Shown: piece by piece, positions 21,057 to 32,900 of the stretch
Layout: each line of letters opens with the position of its first letter
How positions within the stretch are numbered: position 1 is the first letter of the stretch
DNA from: Larix kaempferi
Taxonomy: Eukaryota > Streptophyta > Pinopsida > Pinales > Pinaceae
Assembly (NCBI GenBank): GCA_027924585.1
Contig: BSBM01000036.1
Span: 6,131,001-6,195,000, forward strand
Length of the DNA: 64,000 bases
Direction: 5' to 3'
Position numbers and translations under genes: made by a program
Notes under the pieces: model-generated
What the model was told of the DNA's origin: nothing
Database searches by the model: none
Seen by the model: only the letters and a program-made list of their open reading frames with translations

Positions 21057-23957
21057 ATGTCCGAACCTGCCTATAGAGATGAAGAACTGACCATTGAAGA
21101 AGCACTGAGGATCTTTCAGCACGGAGGGATTCAACAGTTAATGAAAACTCCAGTTAAGAAGGTCGTCGTAGAACAAGGTGAAGGATCCCGCAAATCACCA
21201 AGAATTAATCCGACGATGCAGGAAAAAGAAAAAGATAAAGGAAAAGTCGTAACTGCACCTCGATCCAACATCATAAAGATGGGCTCCTCGGCACAGAAAT
21301 CACCAATCTTTCAGACAGAACCCTTGAAGATGACACCTGAATATATCTCCCCATGGGCACTGAATGCCCCTGTGTTTAAATTGTCCAAGAAGGTGAGATA
21401 CGACATCCCGCTATCAGCTATCTCAAAGCATGTAAACGTTGCTAAGAATCTGCTGGGAAAGATAGCAAATTGTAAATGGGAGGATTATGACCTCTTGGGA
21501 ATGAAGAAAGACGAGCGAGATGTTCCCAAACACCCAAATTTTCAACCAAACCAGTATATGTGCTGGAAAAAGGACGCTGAGGAAACTCTGAACTTGGTAG
21601 CTGACAGTTGGTTAGCACCTGTCGTTCATTCGGGGCTACTAAACTTGCTAAGATTGCCACATTTTGACCGTTCTCCAGAACTTAATATCGTGGTTCGCAC
21701 ACTCATGGCGCGAATCCACCAAGGTTATCTGTGGTTGGACAGGAACATCGATATTAATATTGATTTGATGCACCGCATCACCGGGCTAAGCAAGCACGGT
21801 AAGGATCCAAATCAATTCTTCCAGGGGAAGAGCAAAGAAAAAGAGGCTGTTGAGAAGATGAAGAAAACCCATTCGGTGGTAAAGCAAAAAGAGGTTTCCC
21901 GACAAAAGATATAGAGGACAGAGCAACAAAATTTGTAACACAGTTGCTCACAGGTAAGATACTCAAAACAGCTAGGCCTTCGGAGGTGTCCGCGGGTGCA
22001 ATACTCCTTGGTGTCGCAGCGGCCGAAGGCAACAACTTTAATTGGTGTCATTTTCTATTGAATGAGTTCCTTGAAGAACTCAACGACACACAGGTGAATG
22101 GCAGCCAATTCCATTTCACCTAGCTCATCGTCCTGATTGCTTTGTGTGGATGGAAGGAGCCGCGAGATTATGCGGGCGTCATTATGGACAACAAAGATCC
22201 GAAAGGGGTTAAGTTCGTCAACCTCTAAGCAAGCACAAATGCAGAGCACCAACATGCGACAACAGAAGTCTTTTACCAATACTATATTCAGTTGTGCGAC
22301 GCAATCACGAAGACACCCCGCATTACAAAGCACATCACGGCGAAGTATATCTGCATCATCGACTTTGAGGCGAATATGAAATGTATATTCATATCGCCGA
22401 AAGCACAAACGAGGAAACCGGAGTGGTTCCCAGGGAAGTACATCATGTATGAGCAGGATATTGAGGACCTCATGAAAGATTGGCTAGCAAAGTTCCACGT
22501 AGAGGTTATGGACGTGGAGACAGATTCAGTAGAAGATGAGCTGATCCTGCTCTCATGCCCAATCATTGAAGAAACAGGGAAAACAAAAGAAGCTGAGACT
22601 TCGGAGAAGCCAAAGTCAAGGAAAAAGGTGAAGGCCACAAAGATTCAATTGGAAGCAATCCTCAATGATGATCACTACGAGATGATAGCCGAAATAGTCT
22701 CAGAGCAGATGAAGGAGCTTATGGCAGCTAAAGAAAAGAAGGACATGGTCATCCAGGATGACCTGCACAAGACGTGGCTCTTAATGCAAGGCCTAATGAA
22801 GAAAATGGACGATGTCTAAAAAAGACTTATTTTGCCGCGGGAAGCAGGGGCTAAAGGGAGGTCGGTAGGGACCTCACAGCAAGGAAGCCAACAGCTAGCA
22901 ATAACGCTGTCGTCGAAGACTAGAATTGTCCATCTGGACCCATTGGCTATTGTGTTGCCAATGGCAAAGCAAGTTGTCTTGGACACAAAGGGAGTCAAGA
23001 GGGTAGAGCTCGACTTAGCCAAAATCCCTTTACCAGGATTGCAATTCATCCACACGCAGATCGTTGAGGAGATGCATGAACGGACGGTTGAATCAATGAA
23101 GTTACAAGCAGAGCTCACCACAGCGAACAAGCAAATTTAGCTGCAAGCATAAATACAGCTATGCAACGAACTGGACCACCGACAAAATTTGGAGACTACC
23201 ATATCCAATGTGGCGAAGGATATCAAAGGCATAGAAATCCAGGATGACCCTGCAGACACAGTTCTCGGGATCGGAGATAAGGTGAGATCCTTGCAGACGG
23301 AGATGCAGGATAAAGAGATTTATTATGAGGCCGATATTGCCACATTGAAGGATAAGCTCAATAAGCAGGCACCATTAACTGAATAGCAAGTCAGAGAGTA
23401 AGTAGTGAGCGCCGCCTCGAAAAGCATTACAAGTGAGATGGCTAAGTGCCAATCTCTCCTGGATAAGGTTTCACAGGCAATCACGACCCTTGAAAAGGAT
23501 CAAGGGTTACTGCAGGTCAAAAACCACAGTACAAGAAAAACAGACCGCGCTGGACAAGTTGAACGCAAAGGTTAAAGCTCTACCACCTAGAGAAAGGCTG
23601 CCGAGATACAAGGAGATATCTAGCTTAAAGAAAGAAGTACAGGAGTTACGACAAAAAGAGACTGAGATGGATAATCAGTCGCAGCAGATCCTGGAGAATG
23701 CCATGGCGGTATCGCAGCAGATTGAAGATAAGTTAGCAGAACTGCGCGATAACTAGGAGCAGGTACAAGACCAAATTGGACAAGAAATAACTCCAACACT
23801 GCTTGAGACAATTAAACAGGTTGAGGAGGATACAAGAGAAGCAGTGGTGCAGTTGTGCGGTACATATGACGAGTTCGCGGCCAAGTTTGTTCCACCGGTC
23901 GCGGCGCAGAGTGAGACAGCTGAAACAATCAATGGCTCGAGGACGAGCCACATGTAA
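21057..23957 (+). pseudogene. ORF3 of G-main, about 960-codon coiled-coil protein (decayed)
   Basis: The start MSEPAYRDEELT opens a 285-codon frame. A frameshift near 21915 moves the sequence to another phase, and a second one near 23518 moves it back. The end is the TAA at 23955-23957, shared with G-out. The N-terminal 130 residues are basic and low-complexity. A globular region (about 21340-22480; WALNAPVFKL, WKKDAEETLNL, DRSPELNIVV, FNWCHFLLNEF) follows. The C-terminal half is highly charged with heptad-like Leu/Ile spacing, predicting a long coiled coil. Stops are a mix of TAG (22121, 23138, 23384, 23754) and TAA (22226, 22817, 23150, 23399). There is no signal peptide or membrane segment. 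The position matches the env-like slot of Athila elements, but the protein does not look like an envelope. Function is unknown. Confidence 0.75.
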
Positions 23958-23969
23958 GTGTTAGGGGCA
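23958..23969 (+). other. Polypurine tract of G-main
   Basis: GTGTTAGGGGCA immediately precedes the 3' LTR and is identical to 2445-2456. Confidence 0.65.
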
Positions 23970-25641
23970 TGTTGGACCCAGGTTGAGATTAAGTTTTGGA
24001 AGCACCTTTTTGAGGCAAGCAGGGAAAGTTGAGCTGAGCACAACTCAGAAATACAATTTTGGCCAAGTATTGAGGATGCTGCGAAGTTGCACGCAGCATC
24101 CAACTTTTGACCAGACTATGGAGTTGCGCGTAGCATCGAAGTTTTGTCCGTGATGCGAAGACCAGTACTACGTCGAAGCAGTGCTGCGGAGTTAGGAGGC
24201 CACGTGGAGCCAACAAAGCAGTGTGCTGGACAAGTATCAAGTATAGCCACTGGCTCGACCGGTAGCAGCCATTTTTGGAAAGATATTCCAGGATTGCCGA
24301 GCGGCGGACATAGGCAAAACAGGAAGGCGGCCACGCGTGGGTTGTTAAGGAAAGTGAGGTTTGGCACGCTTAGAAGTTAAAACCATTAGAGAGAAATGGT
24401 TCGGCAAAAGGAGCCTGTAGGCACGCGTGCGATAGGAAGGCCAATAGCGACAGAATGAGGACATGGGATCCGCCATGATCAAGCAGACGCTACCAGGAGC
24501 CAGCAAGCCGGTTTGGAAAATCGGCACAGTTTTGGAAACCCTTAGGGTTTTGGGTTTTAGGTCTTCGACATTGTACAGACATTACCTTTGGGCATGATCT
24601 ATTTAAGAAGACACTTTTGTATGGGATGGGGGTTGTTGGTTAGTTGATTGGGGATTAGAGTAATCCGGAGATAACATTTTTGTATTGTAAATCTCTCTGA
24701 GTTGAGAATATTGTAAAGGCTCTGCAACTGTGTGCGCAGAGACCTAGCCGAGAGAAAGGAGAGTCTGCAGCTGAGTGCGCAGACTAAGAACGGTTGCCCC
24801 ATCCCTTTTGAAAGAAATATATTACCAACCGTTCTTGTGGACGTAGCTTTCCATCCAGGGAAGTGAACCACGTTAAATCCTGTGTTATGTGATGATGTTG
24901 ATGAATGAATGACTGTCTGTATTTTCTGTAGAATGAATGCTTGAATGTTTCCTTGCGTGCTGTAATATGAGAACTTTGATATGCATTTACCAATAGGAGA
25001 AGTTTGGGAATGATATGCTAGGTTCCACGGAAGCAGATGAATGGAAAACATTTCAATTCTAGGTTAGGATCGTGAATCAGTCATTTAAGCTTAATACTTT
25101 CTTAAACACAGTGAAGGAACGCAGCAAAGTTAGTCATGTCTATCATTTCAATTCATATTGTAATAATCCAAGTTCTAGAATGAATGCTAGAAAGATAACC
25201 CGTAAGTGCCTGAATGAATGGATGAGTGATATTCATTTCAGTGCCTTAATTTTTCCGAGATCTTCCAAGTAGAGGATAAGTGTGGGTAATCCGCAGTTCC
25301 AATAGAAGATTCGCAGCAGTAAGAAACCCTTAGTGAAGCCCGCAGTGTTGCCTCCACCGCACAGTACTGCTCACAGCGCAGATCCTGCTGCGTACCTCAT
25401 CACTTTGCCTCGCAGTGCCATCCTTCTGTCCTGCGCTGCGCAGCTTGTTCATATAAACAACTCATCATTTACTGTGGAAACCTGATTCCGCAGTACCCCA
25501 TAAGATACACCTCGGGTGAGACCTCAACTTGCTCGTAGGTTGTTGCCGAAAGGGCCGGTGTGAAGGGGTTTTGTTGGTCAAAGGGAGAACTGCAAAGAAC
25601 TTGGGTCTAATTGGAAACCTCTGGGTCAGTTTAAGCCAACA
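23970..25641 (+). repeat. 3' LTR of G-main
   Basis: It starts TGTTGGACC and ends AGCCAACA, and is followed by the target duplication ATTAT. It aligns with the 5' LTR throughout. Early differences in the first 20 bases and scattered changes later indicate an insertion clearly older than Chromo-N. Confidence 0.92.
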
Positions 25642-25867
25642 ATTATTGCTAAAGGAAATTAAACAATAAGCTACTTAATTTTATGAACAATTTTATCAAA
25701 TGAATATTGTTGACGTATACCACAACCTGGAGAAGTATCTAATGCATCATGTTCTTTTATATGAAAAGAATCATTTATTTCCTTATCATTAATAGCATCT
25801 TCCAACTTAGGAGATTGCGTAAAAGAAATCAAGTTAGCAAATGATATATCTTTGATTCCCAAAGATG
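25642..25867 (-). other. Interior of element Y after gag
   Basis: This is AT-rich sequence between the end of Y's gag and the G-main insertion. A 67-codon frame is open here on the minus strand but has no recognisable domain. With 11698-11964 it makes up the whole post-gag interior of Y, so no pol is present. Confidence 0.5.
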
Positions 25868-26998
25868 TAATCATTGTTTATCACTTGAATCAGAACCCAG
25901 GTCTTGTTGCACTATTGCAATAGTATTTTGTTCTTCCTTTTTCTGGAACTTCCTCAGTAACAACTTGGGATGCAATTTCCATTACTTATCCTCCTCAAGT
26001 CCCTTCTTCTGATAATGGGAGCAAGTAGGCTTCTCTTTCACTTTCCTCATTGTAGCAGTTTGCTTTCCCTTGTTCTTTCCTCCCTGTTGATCCGTGGAAG
26101 AATCATCTCTAACATATTTTCCCCTAGATTCAAGGTGCGCAGCTTGGACACATACTTCATCAAAGTTAGTGGGATTAAACAAGAGAATAGTGTGTGGAAA
26201 GTAACTATGCAAGCCTCCAATGTACTTCAAAAGAGTTTCTTGAGAAAATAATGAAATGTTTAAAGCCAATGTTTTTCTTCTAAATTCATCAATATAACTC
26301 TGCACACTTTGTTCCTTTACTTGTCTCAAATATTGTCAATCCATAATTGCCTTTTGTGTATATCCCAAGGGATCAAATTTCTTTCTCAATGCAGATTTGA
26401 ATTCAAACCAAGAAGAAAGAACCTTACCATTCATTTTCATACCTTCTTGAACTTTATTTTCCCACCAAACAAGTGCGGTGCCTTCAAGTCGAAGAGAGGC
26501 CAACTGGATCTTTACCTTGTCTTCATCAATTTGTTGAACATGACAATAAACTTCCATTTGTCGAATCCAGTGGTCTATCTTATCTACATTAGGCTCGCCA
26601 TTATACATAGGCAATTCAAACTTGACATCCAACTTTAATAATGGCTTCTTTGAAGCAATCCTCCCATGAGGAGGCGAAGGTGGAGATAGTGAAGGGGGGG
26701 GACATTAAGAAGGAGGAGCAGTGGAAGGAGGTGAAGAAGGAGGTGGAGAAGGAGGATCATCTTCCTTCTTGACATGACTTCTACCTTATCCTCTTCATTG
26801 TCCTCTTCCATTATAGAGATCTTCTATCATTTCCTTCATCAAATTAAAGGCCTCAAAGAAATCACCGTAAGAGCTATATGGTCCCATTCTTCTTTCTGAA
26901 GCCATCTCTCCTCTTTGAATGTTTCTCCTCGAACCAATCTCAGAATTATAAGCCTCAAGCTGACCTTCTCCCTTCTTGAGTTTGGACCTTGTGAGCAT
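25868..26998 (-). pseudogene. gag of element Y (decayed)
   Basis: Reading the minus strand, the protein starts MLTRSKLKKGEG. It passes a Pro/Ser-rich linker (26690-26770), then a Gag capsid domain (about 26100-26635; LPMYNGEPNVDKIDHW, ALVWWENKV, KKFDPLGYT), and reaches a zinc-knuckle region near 25990-26020. The knuckle keeps its first Cys and CSHYQKKG-type context but has lost canonical ligands, one to a stop. Five in-frame stops (TGA or TAA, none TAG) break it. It ends at a TGA just after LGSDSSDKQ. The protein would form the particle capsid. Decay makes it non-functional. Confidence 0.8.
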
Positions 26999-27013
26999 CC
27001 ACCTGTCAAACCT

Positions 27014-27026
27014 TGCTTTGATACCA
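27014..27026 (-). other. Primer-binding site of element Y
   Basis: The minus strand reads TGGTATCAAAGCA, an initiator-Met-type PBS, two bases from the LTR edge at 27029. Confidence 0.75.
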
Positions 27027-27028
27027 CT

Positions 27029-27614
27029 TGATCTTAAATGTATTTAGTTAAACCCTTTAACTAATATTTTTAATTAAACACAGGATCATTATTTGAAAGT
27101 GCTTCTTGCATAGAAGTGGACTAATTCTCAACTTACCCAAACTTGTACCTTAAGGAAAATTACTTGTTTGCAACCTAATTATGGGACAATTAAAGAGACT
27201 ATAAGCAAACATCAAATCACAAAAATGCACCAAGATTTGATAACTGAGTTCACCAGACTACCTGGATACGTCTCTCGGTCAACTCCATCAGTGAGACCAC
27301 TCTATATTAGTCCCAAAAATGCTTTAGCAATTTTACCGTAGAAAAGCTAGAAATCACCACAAAAGTCACCTCAATGTTTTGTTGTCCTAGGGCAGAAACG
27401 GACGTTACCAGCAGCTTGATAAGACAATTATGGTTCTCTGAAGTCTAAACATGACTATACTTCGATGTAGCAAAAGGGTTCTGTGAGCACTTTTTCGCCT
27501 GAGTTCCTAGATGAAGAAACTGAAGCTATATTTGGAATCCTTGCGAAAAATCAAGTCTTTTGAGTATAAATCCAACCCTTTCTGAACTACGCCTTGGGAC
27601 TCCCCCTCTAGCTG
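27029..27614 (-). repeat. Right (5') LTR of element Y, truncated by element Z
   Basis: It starts TGATCTTAAATG at 27029. From 27124 it aligns with the left LTR copy at 10199. The alignment stops at 27612-27614 where element Z begins. The remaining about 1 kb of this LTR was not found to the right, so it was probably deleted. Confidence 0.65.
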
Positions 27615-29442
27615 TGTAATATCCCAAATCGGGTTGGAGATGATATTATGCAAAATTTAAAACTTATAACACAATGTTTGACAAGCAGAAACTCCTTAAC
27701 AAAACTAGTTGGAAAAGGGCTGGTCTAGGACACAATAAGATGACTCTGGGGTTATGAGTTTGCGATATTTAGGATATACCAAATGTATGGATGAATGTGC
27801 AGCATCGAACATATTAGATATAGGGCCAACTTCTGAGTCCTATGCACAAAGTATTGGGGCCATTTACATTTCAACAACAGTTGTTGTTGAGGTCTACTTT
27901 GAGGCTTCCTGAGCACTCCAGCATATGCATACCAGGCTCAATTGATTACACATGAATGTAACCAGTGGTGGATATTAGGAATTAAACTCCTAATTAGGTG
28001 TTGGATAGAAGCTTATGAGAATTTGGGAGGTTCTGGCTGAGCTTGAGAGCAAAAGAGACAAGGGCGCTATGTTGGACTGCTCAACTAATAGTTTTCCAAA
28101 TTCTTCCAAACATGCTGAGACGTCTTCAAATCCTCAGGGAAGTTATTGGGGATGCTTCAATAAGGTCTCAGGATTCATAAATGACCATCATAACTGAAAA
28201 TTGGTTCATACATAGCCCTGAATTACAAAAATGGTAAAACTAGTCAATAAAAAGTGCTTAAAGAGCTAGTCTTTGAATTGCTTGATCCAAATTTCCCTAG
28301 AGGATTACAAAATTCACTTCTGAAGTATATGAGGTCTATTATATAAGTATATTAACATAAGCAAATCAAAATTGAATATCCTGAGCAGATATTAGAGGAT
28401 TTATTACATTCAGATCTTTAAGGAGTCTCCAAATACTAGAGAATTCTTACAAACTGAGAGAATGGGCATGAGAGGCAAGAAGAAGGTGAAGTTATGCATT
28501 GGATCTGTAATGTGGATGAAATTAGAGCTGGTAGTTGCAGATGGAGGGTGCACTGGACTACATGGCCTACACTGGGGTGCCTTCACTGAAATGGATCACT
28601 TCCTCTAGATCAACTCCTCTGAGAACTCTCTCCAATGGCACTGTGACTGAGGATCACTCTTTTGATGCTTAAGATTCTTCAATAATGGACTGATGTAGGC
28701 TTGTAGATCAGCATTCCATGGCTCTGGACCTTATCATGAACTAACTAGAACATGAATTGCATTGGGGTTCATCTCCCAAGCATTGGTTGAGGCACATCAC
28801 TCAACTCTGAGTAGCAAAAGCTCTCAAGGCAAAATTTAATTGACCAAAAAATGTGAGAGGTGTGCCTTAGCTTTCTTTTATAACTTAGGTAGCTTCCTGG
28901 GCAAGTTATTGGCACGTGTGAGAGGTGAGGGCGCCTTCCTGAAGAGAATTAGCAACAATTTTTCTTTGTGAAACTTGCTTGCTTTGTGTCATTCCACTTA
29001 ATTTAGCAAGTGCTCCCTACTTAACTTTTTTGGATGTTGCATTCTTTTTCAAACTGGTTGCTTTCTGTACTTTCCTGCTTTGTGCTTTTGCATGTTTTTT
29101 CTTGCTTTTTTCAGTTTCTATCTTTTTATGTTGCCACCTTACTTTTAGCTAACTCCTTGTTATTTCTAACTTTTCCACTTGATTAGGTGAGTTCCACATT
29201 GTCCCCATGCACCCTCCTAGCCATGTGTACATCATTGCTTTCCAAAAATTTGATTAATAATGATAAGGCATTAATTAGAAAATAATTAAAATTCAAAATA
29301 TTAAAATTATTAACTACCATAGGCCTTGTACCAAAATTCATCCCACTTAATTAATTATCCTCAATTAATTCTTCTTCCTAGACCCTTAGGGATTGGAGGG
29401 TCCAAGTCTTGACCAAATGGGAACTAGGGAAGGAACATGACA
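27615..29442 (-). repeat. Left (3') LTR of chromovirus Z
   Basis: A segment of about 1.83 kb starts TGTAATATCCC exactly where homology to Y's LTR ends, and finishes GAACATGACA just before a polypurine tract and an integrase tail. No coding sequence is visible. It is AT-rich, with a T-rich stretch near 28975-29110. The partner LTR was not found in the window. Confidence 0.6.
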
Positions 29443-29458
29443 GTCCTCCCTTCCCAAG
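29443..29458 (-). other. Polypurine tract of chromovirus Z
   Basis: The plus strand reads GTCCTCCCTTCCCAAG, a purine run on the minus strand between the pol tail and the LTR. Confidence 0.6.
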
Positions 29459-29955
29459 ACTGCTTGTCCTCAAGCAGATGCAATCCTAGATGTTGCAGAA
29501 TTTGTTCACTTTCCCAGGTTGCATCTTCACTAGGGAACCCCTTCCACTGCACTAAATATTATTTAATGGTTCTATTCCTCAACTTCCTTTCTCTAACCTA
29601 CAAAATGTTTTATAGTTCTAAGACATGGTTTTCTTCATCATCGAGAGGAGGAAATTATTCTGAAACAATTACTTGATGGCCATCTTCTTTCTTAAAGCAT
29701 GACACATGGAAAACATTGTGTATCTTGCACCCTGAGGGAAGATCTAATTCATAGGAAACTTCACCAATTTTCCTTGTGATATTATATGGTCCATAGAACC
29801 TTGGCATCAATTTCTAAGCCACTTTTGATTTCATAGAGGATTGCATGTATGGTTGCAACATCAAATAGACCAAATCACCTTCTTAAAAGGTTCGGTCTGT
29901 TCTGTTCTTATCTGCATTCACCTTTTGTTGGTTATGTTTATTAATATGCCATCTA
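29459..29955 (-). pseudogene. Integrase C-terminus and chromodomain of element Z (fragment)
   Basis: Minus-strand translation gives an integrase C-terminal domain (GDLVYLMLQPYMQSS, RFYGPYNITRKIGE, IHNVFHVSCFKK) followed by a chromodomain-like end (YLVQWKGFPSEDATWE). This is the same arrangement as the end of the intact Chromo-N protein, but clearly a different family. Several stops (TAA, TAG) interrupt it. The coding match fades at about 29955, where the sequence changes character; the rest of pol is absent. Confidence 0.75.
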
Positions 29956-32900
29956 GTGCATATTCATTTCATTTATCTAGTTTCTCGCATTTTCAGCATT
30001 CTTATGCCATAAATTTTCGTAAAATATAAATACAATAGCAAGAGAGAAGTTAAGGCATTCTCCCTTTCCTCTTCCACATCATAGCTGATTCAAATTCATG
30101 GCCTCTCTACCAAGCATACAAGCAATCATTAGCTATGATCTTCTCACAAAGTAGCAATTCAATATATATACGTGTATAACATTCATTCTTGCTACTTTTC
30201 GAGCATGCAATTCTTATGTTATAAACATAAATAGTTTAAGGTGAGAGATTTCCCTTTTTATCAACATTGCACAGTGCATGTGAGGATGTTTGTGCACATA
30301 TATAATATTGCATATTGGTAAAATAGTAAGGTTTTACATATGCAATTAGCCACTCAAGATAATTATTGAGGTGTTCGCGTTGGTTGTAGGACCAAAAACA
30401 ACTAAAGCATGGCTAAAGACGTTGATGGCGTTGTTGCATACAACCAACAACCTTATGAAGAAAGGATGGTGCAACAAATCTGTGATCATGAGGTTGGAAA
30501 AAAGATTGTGTAAGCCTTGGTAAGAGGCCAACAGATCAGGTAACATCAAGTGATGTTAATGACAACCATGCAGGTAATGGTTATTTGTGCTTAATTGCAT
30601 GAATGTTGAAAGAGGATTTGGTAAGATCCCTTCAACTATGTTTAAACTATGTTGATTTGGTTTGCATGTGGTACTGAGTGCCTGAGTGTGAATGTCATCC
30701 TACCGAGTATGGTGAGGTGTGGGTAAGTGAAGGCAAGGAGCCTTACACCCTATAGTTGCTTAGAAACCTCAATGCATTCATATGAAATTATATCATGCCA
30801 TTTGTGTATGTTGGTTGTGAGTTTAACAACCAAAGCAAGTGAAGACTTATGGTCTTGTTCTGGTAGTGCATGCCATATGAGATAGTCATGGTTAAGGCCA
30901 TAAGGTGGTTGGAATAGTAATGCTATAGTGTTACACAAGTATCCCATGAACCCCCTATTGGTGTTAATTTGGGATGAAACCTCTTTTTCGACAACCAAGG
31001 AGTGAGTAAACTCCTGACGTGTTGCTCGAGTGGAGAAGGAAGGCACCCAAATAGTTAACCAAGTGATTGGGGAGATGGTTGGGATGATGTGTTGAGGAAA
31101 TAGCCATACTTTCCAAAACATCATGGTGGAATGCATGACATGACATTGCGGTATTCATGAATCCATGCAAGAAAGCATTGAGTGAGTGCACAATAAAAGA
31201 TTATGTGAAGGATTTAGGTGTGCATGCATATGTGTGGGTATGCATTGTGTGAATGCATGGTTGCGTTATTTATGTTTCATTGCAATTAGATAATAGATGA
31301 AATGATGAATGAATTAGAGGTAATTCTGAGATCATTTAATGTGCTGCTATGAATGCAGGAGAAAGATTGCATAAAGGTAGTCATGTTGAAGGGCTACCAT
31401 GATGCTCTGCGGGAAGGCCAGAGTTGCATGAAATGTGAAGTAATGAGTATTTAAAGTTTATTTAAATTGCATGGATAGTGTGCCTATGTCTTGAAATTTT
31501 ATTATGATAATGATGCATATATAGATATATATTTGATTGCATTTAAAATGTTAACAGCTGAAAGTGTTTGAATTATTGAGTGTTATAATTATGAGATCAG
31601 TTCAGTGACTGTTGTAGCAATGAACAGATTATATGCATAGATACTCACAACATGTTTGGTTGATTGAAAGTTTTAGATTTCAGGTAGAAATGTCTTGAGT
31701 ATGGAAATGAGGATAAGTCCATAGTAAAGACCGGGATCTACCATGTGCAAAAGCCAAAGGTTATGAGAAGGTTCTCATGGTTGTAAAATTTAACTTATGC
31801 ATGAAATAAATTTGTAAATTTCAGGTTTGAAATTTGGCTAATAATTAATAATGGTTGTTTCGCTTCTCTAGAATTGTGTCAAGAGGATGTGTTGTAGGTG
31901 GATTTTCATGTTATGGAAGCAAGTGTAAAACCATAATGGAAAGAGTGATATCACTTATAAGAGCCAAACAATATAAGGATGGCCTCATGGTTAAACAAAT
32001 CAATTTCTGTAGGAGACAGAATTGTAAATTCATGTTTGAATTTAATTATTAATGCCATTGACTGATTAGGGAAATCATATTTGAATTTGATTGTCAAAAT
32101 GTTGATGATTGTTTGGCTGTTTGAGGAGTGTGTCAGGAAGACACGTTGCAGGAAGACCATGTGTGATGGCCTGCAGAAGCCAAACTCCATGGGAAGGATC
32201 CCATGCTTTGGAAATGGGTTTCGGGTGAAACACCATTGTAAATTTTGATAATGTCTCAGCTGAACTGCATGTTCATAAACCATGTGAGTGAGACAATAAA
32301 ATTATGCCAAGAAGGCATGTGTGGGTTATGGAACGTGAAAATATTGGGGTGGAAAATCGAAGGACTGTTGACTCCGATAAGGGATCCCCCATTATTCGCA
32401 AATAAAGAAAAGATACATCTACAAAATGGATGAGTTTTCTGTAACCCTAACTAAGAACATACATGTCTAGTTAATAGATTTAAAATACAGAGCATGTTTT
32501 ATTATTTCACTATTATTACAGACTGCTTGAGTGTGATTAGGGCCTACATGGCTCATGTTAGAAATGGATGCATACCTTTCGGGTGCTGGGTTATGTTAGG
32601 GATGTCAATATTGACTACACCCTAAGGGAATGGACGCATTCCTAGTGTTTCAATACTTAATAGTGAATGTTATGAAATATGGTTACAATTTTAGAAAAGC
32701 AATTTTGATGAGCTTGCTTATCCTTCTTGTGCTATCAGCTTACACAGATGCAATTTGGTGTTGCACATTAAGGGGCAAAGTGAAGAAAGGGTACTAGCGA
32801 ACCATAGGTTCCAACACGATTCCCCTAGTTGGAAATTTTTTTGAAGCTGACATGCAAGGGACACCTAGTCATATGTCAATGATGTAAGAACATTCCAAGC

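Larger units (their letters stand above)
11965..25641 (+). mobile_element. G-main: full-length, decayed Ty3/gypsy element with a third ORF
   Basis: A complete 13,677-bp element is flanked by the target duplication ATTAT (11960-11964 and 25642-25646). Each LTR is about 1.67 kb (TGTTGG to CCAACA). Between them lie an Asp-tRNA-like PBS, an upstream ORF, gag, pol in the order protease, Gag-like module, RT, RNase H, integrase, then a 0.6-kb spacer, a long ORF3 and a PPT. The DLG-type protease, the Asp-type PBS and the extra ORF 3' of integrase point to the Athila/Tat side of plant Ty3 elements. Scattered LTR differences, many stops and several frameshifts show it is dead. It inserted into element Y. 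Confidence 0.93.

Noticed and set aside
21057-23957. ORF3 as a retroviral envelope gene, because of its position after integrase.
   Set aside because: No signal peptide, transmembrane segment or glycosylated ectodomain pattern is visible. The C-terminal half is a long charged coiled coil.
30750-31136. A 128-codon minus-strand frame in the unassigned stretch.
   Set aside because: The translation has no known domain and no second copy in the window to support it.
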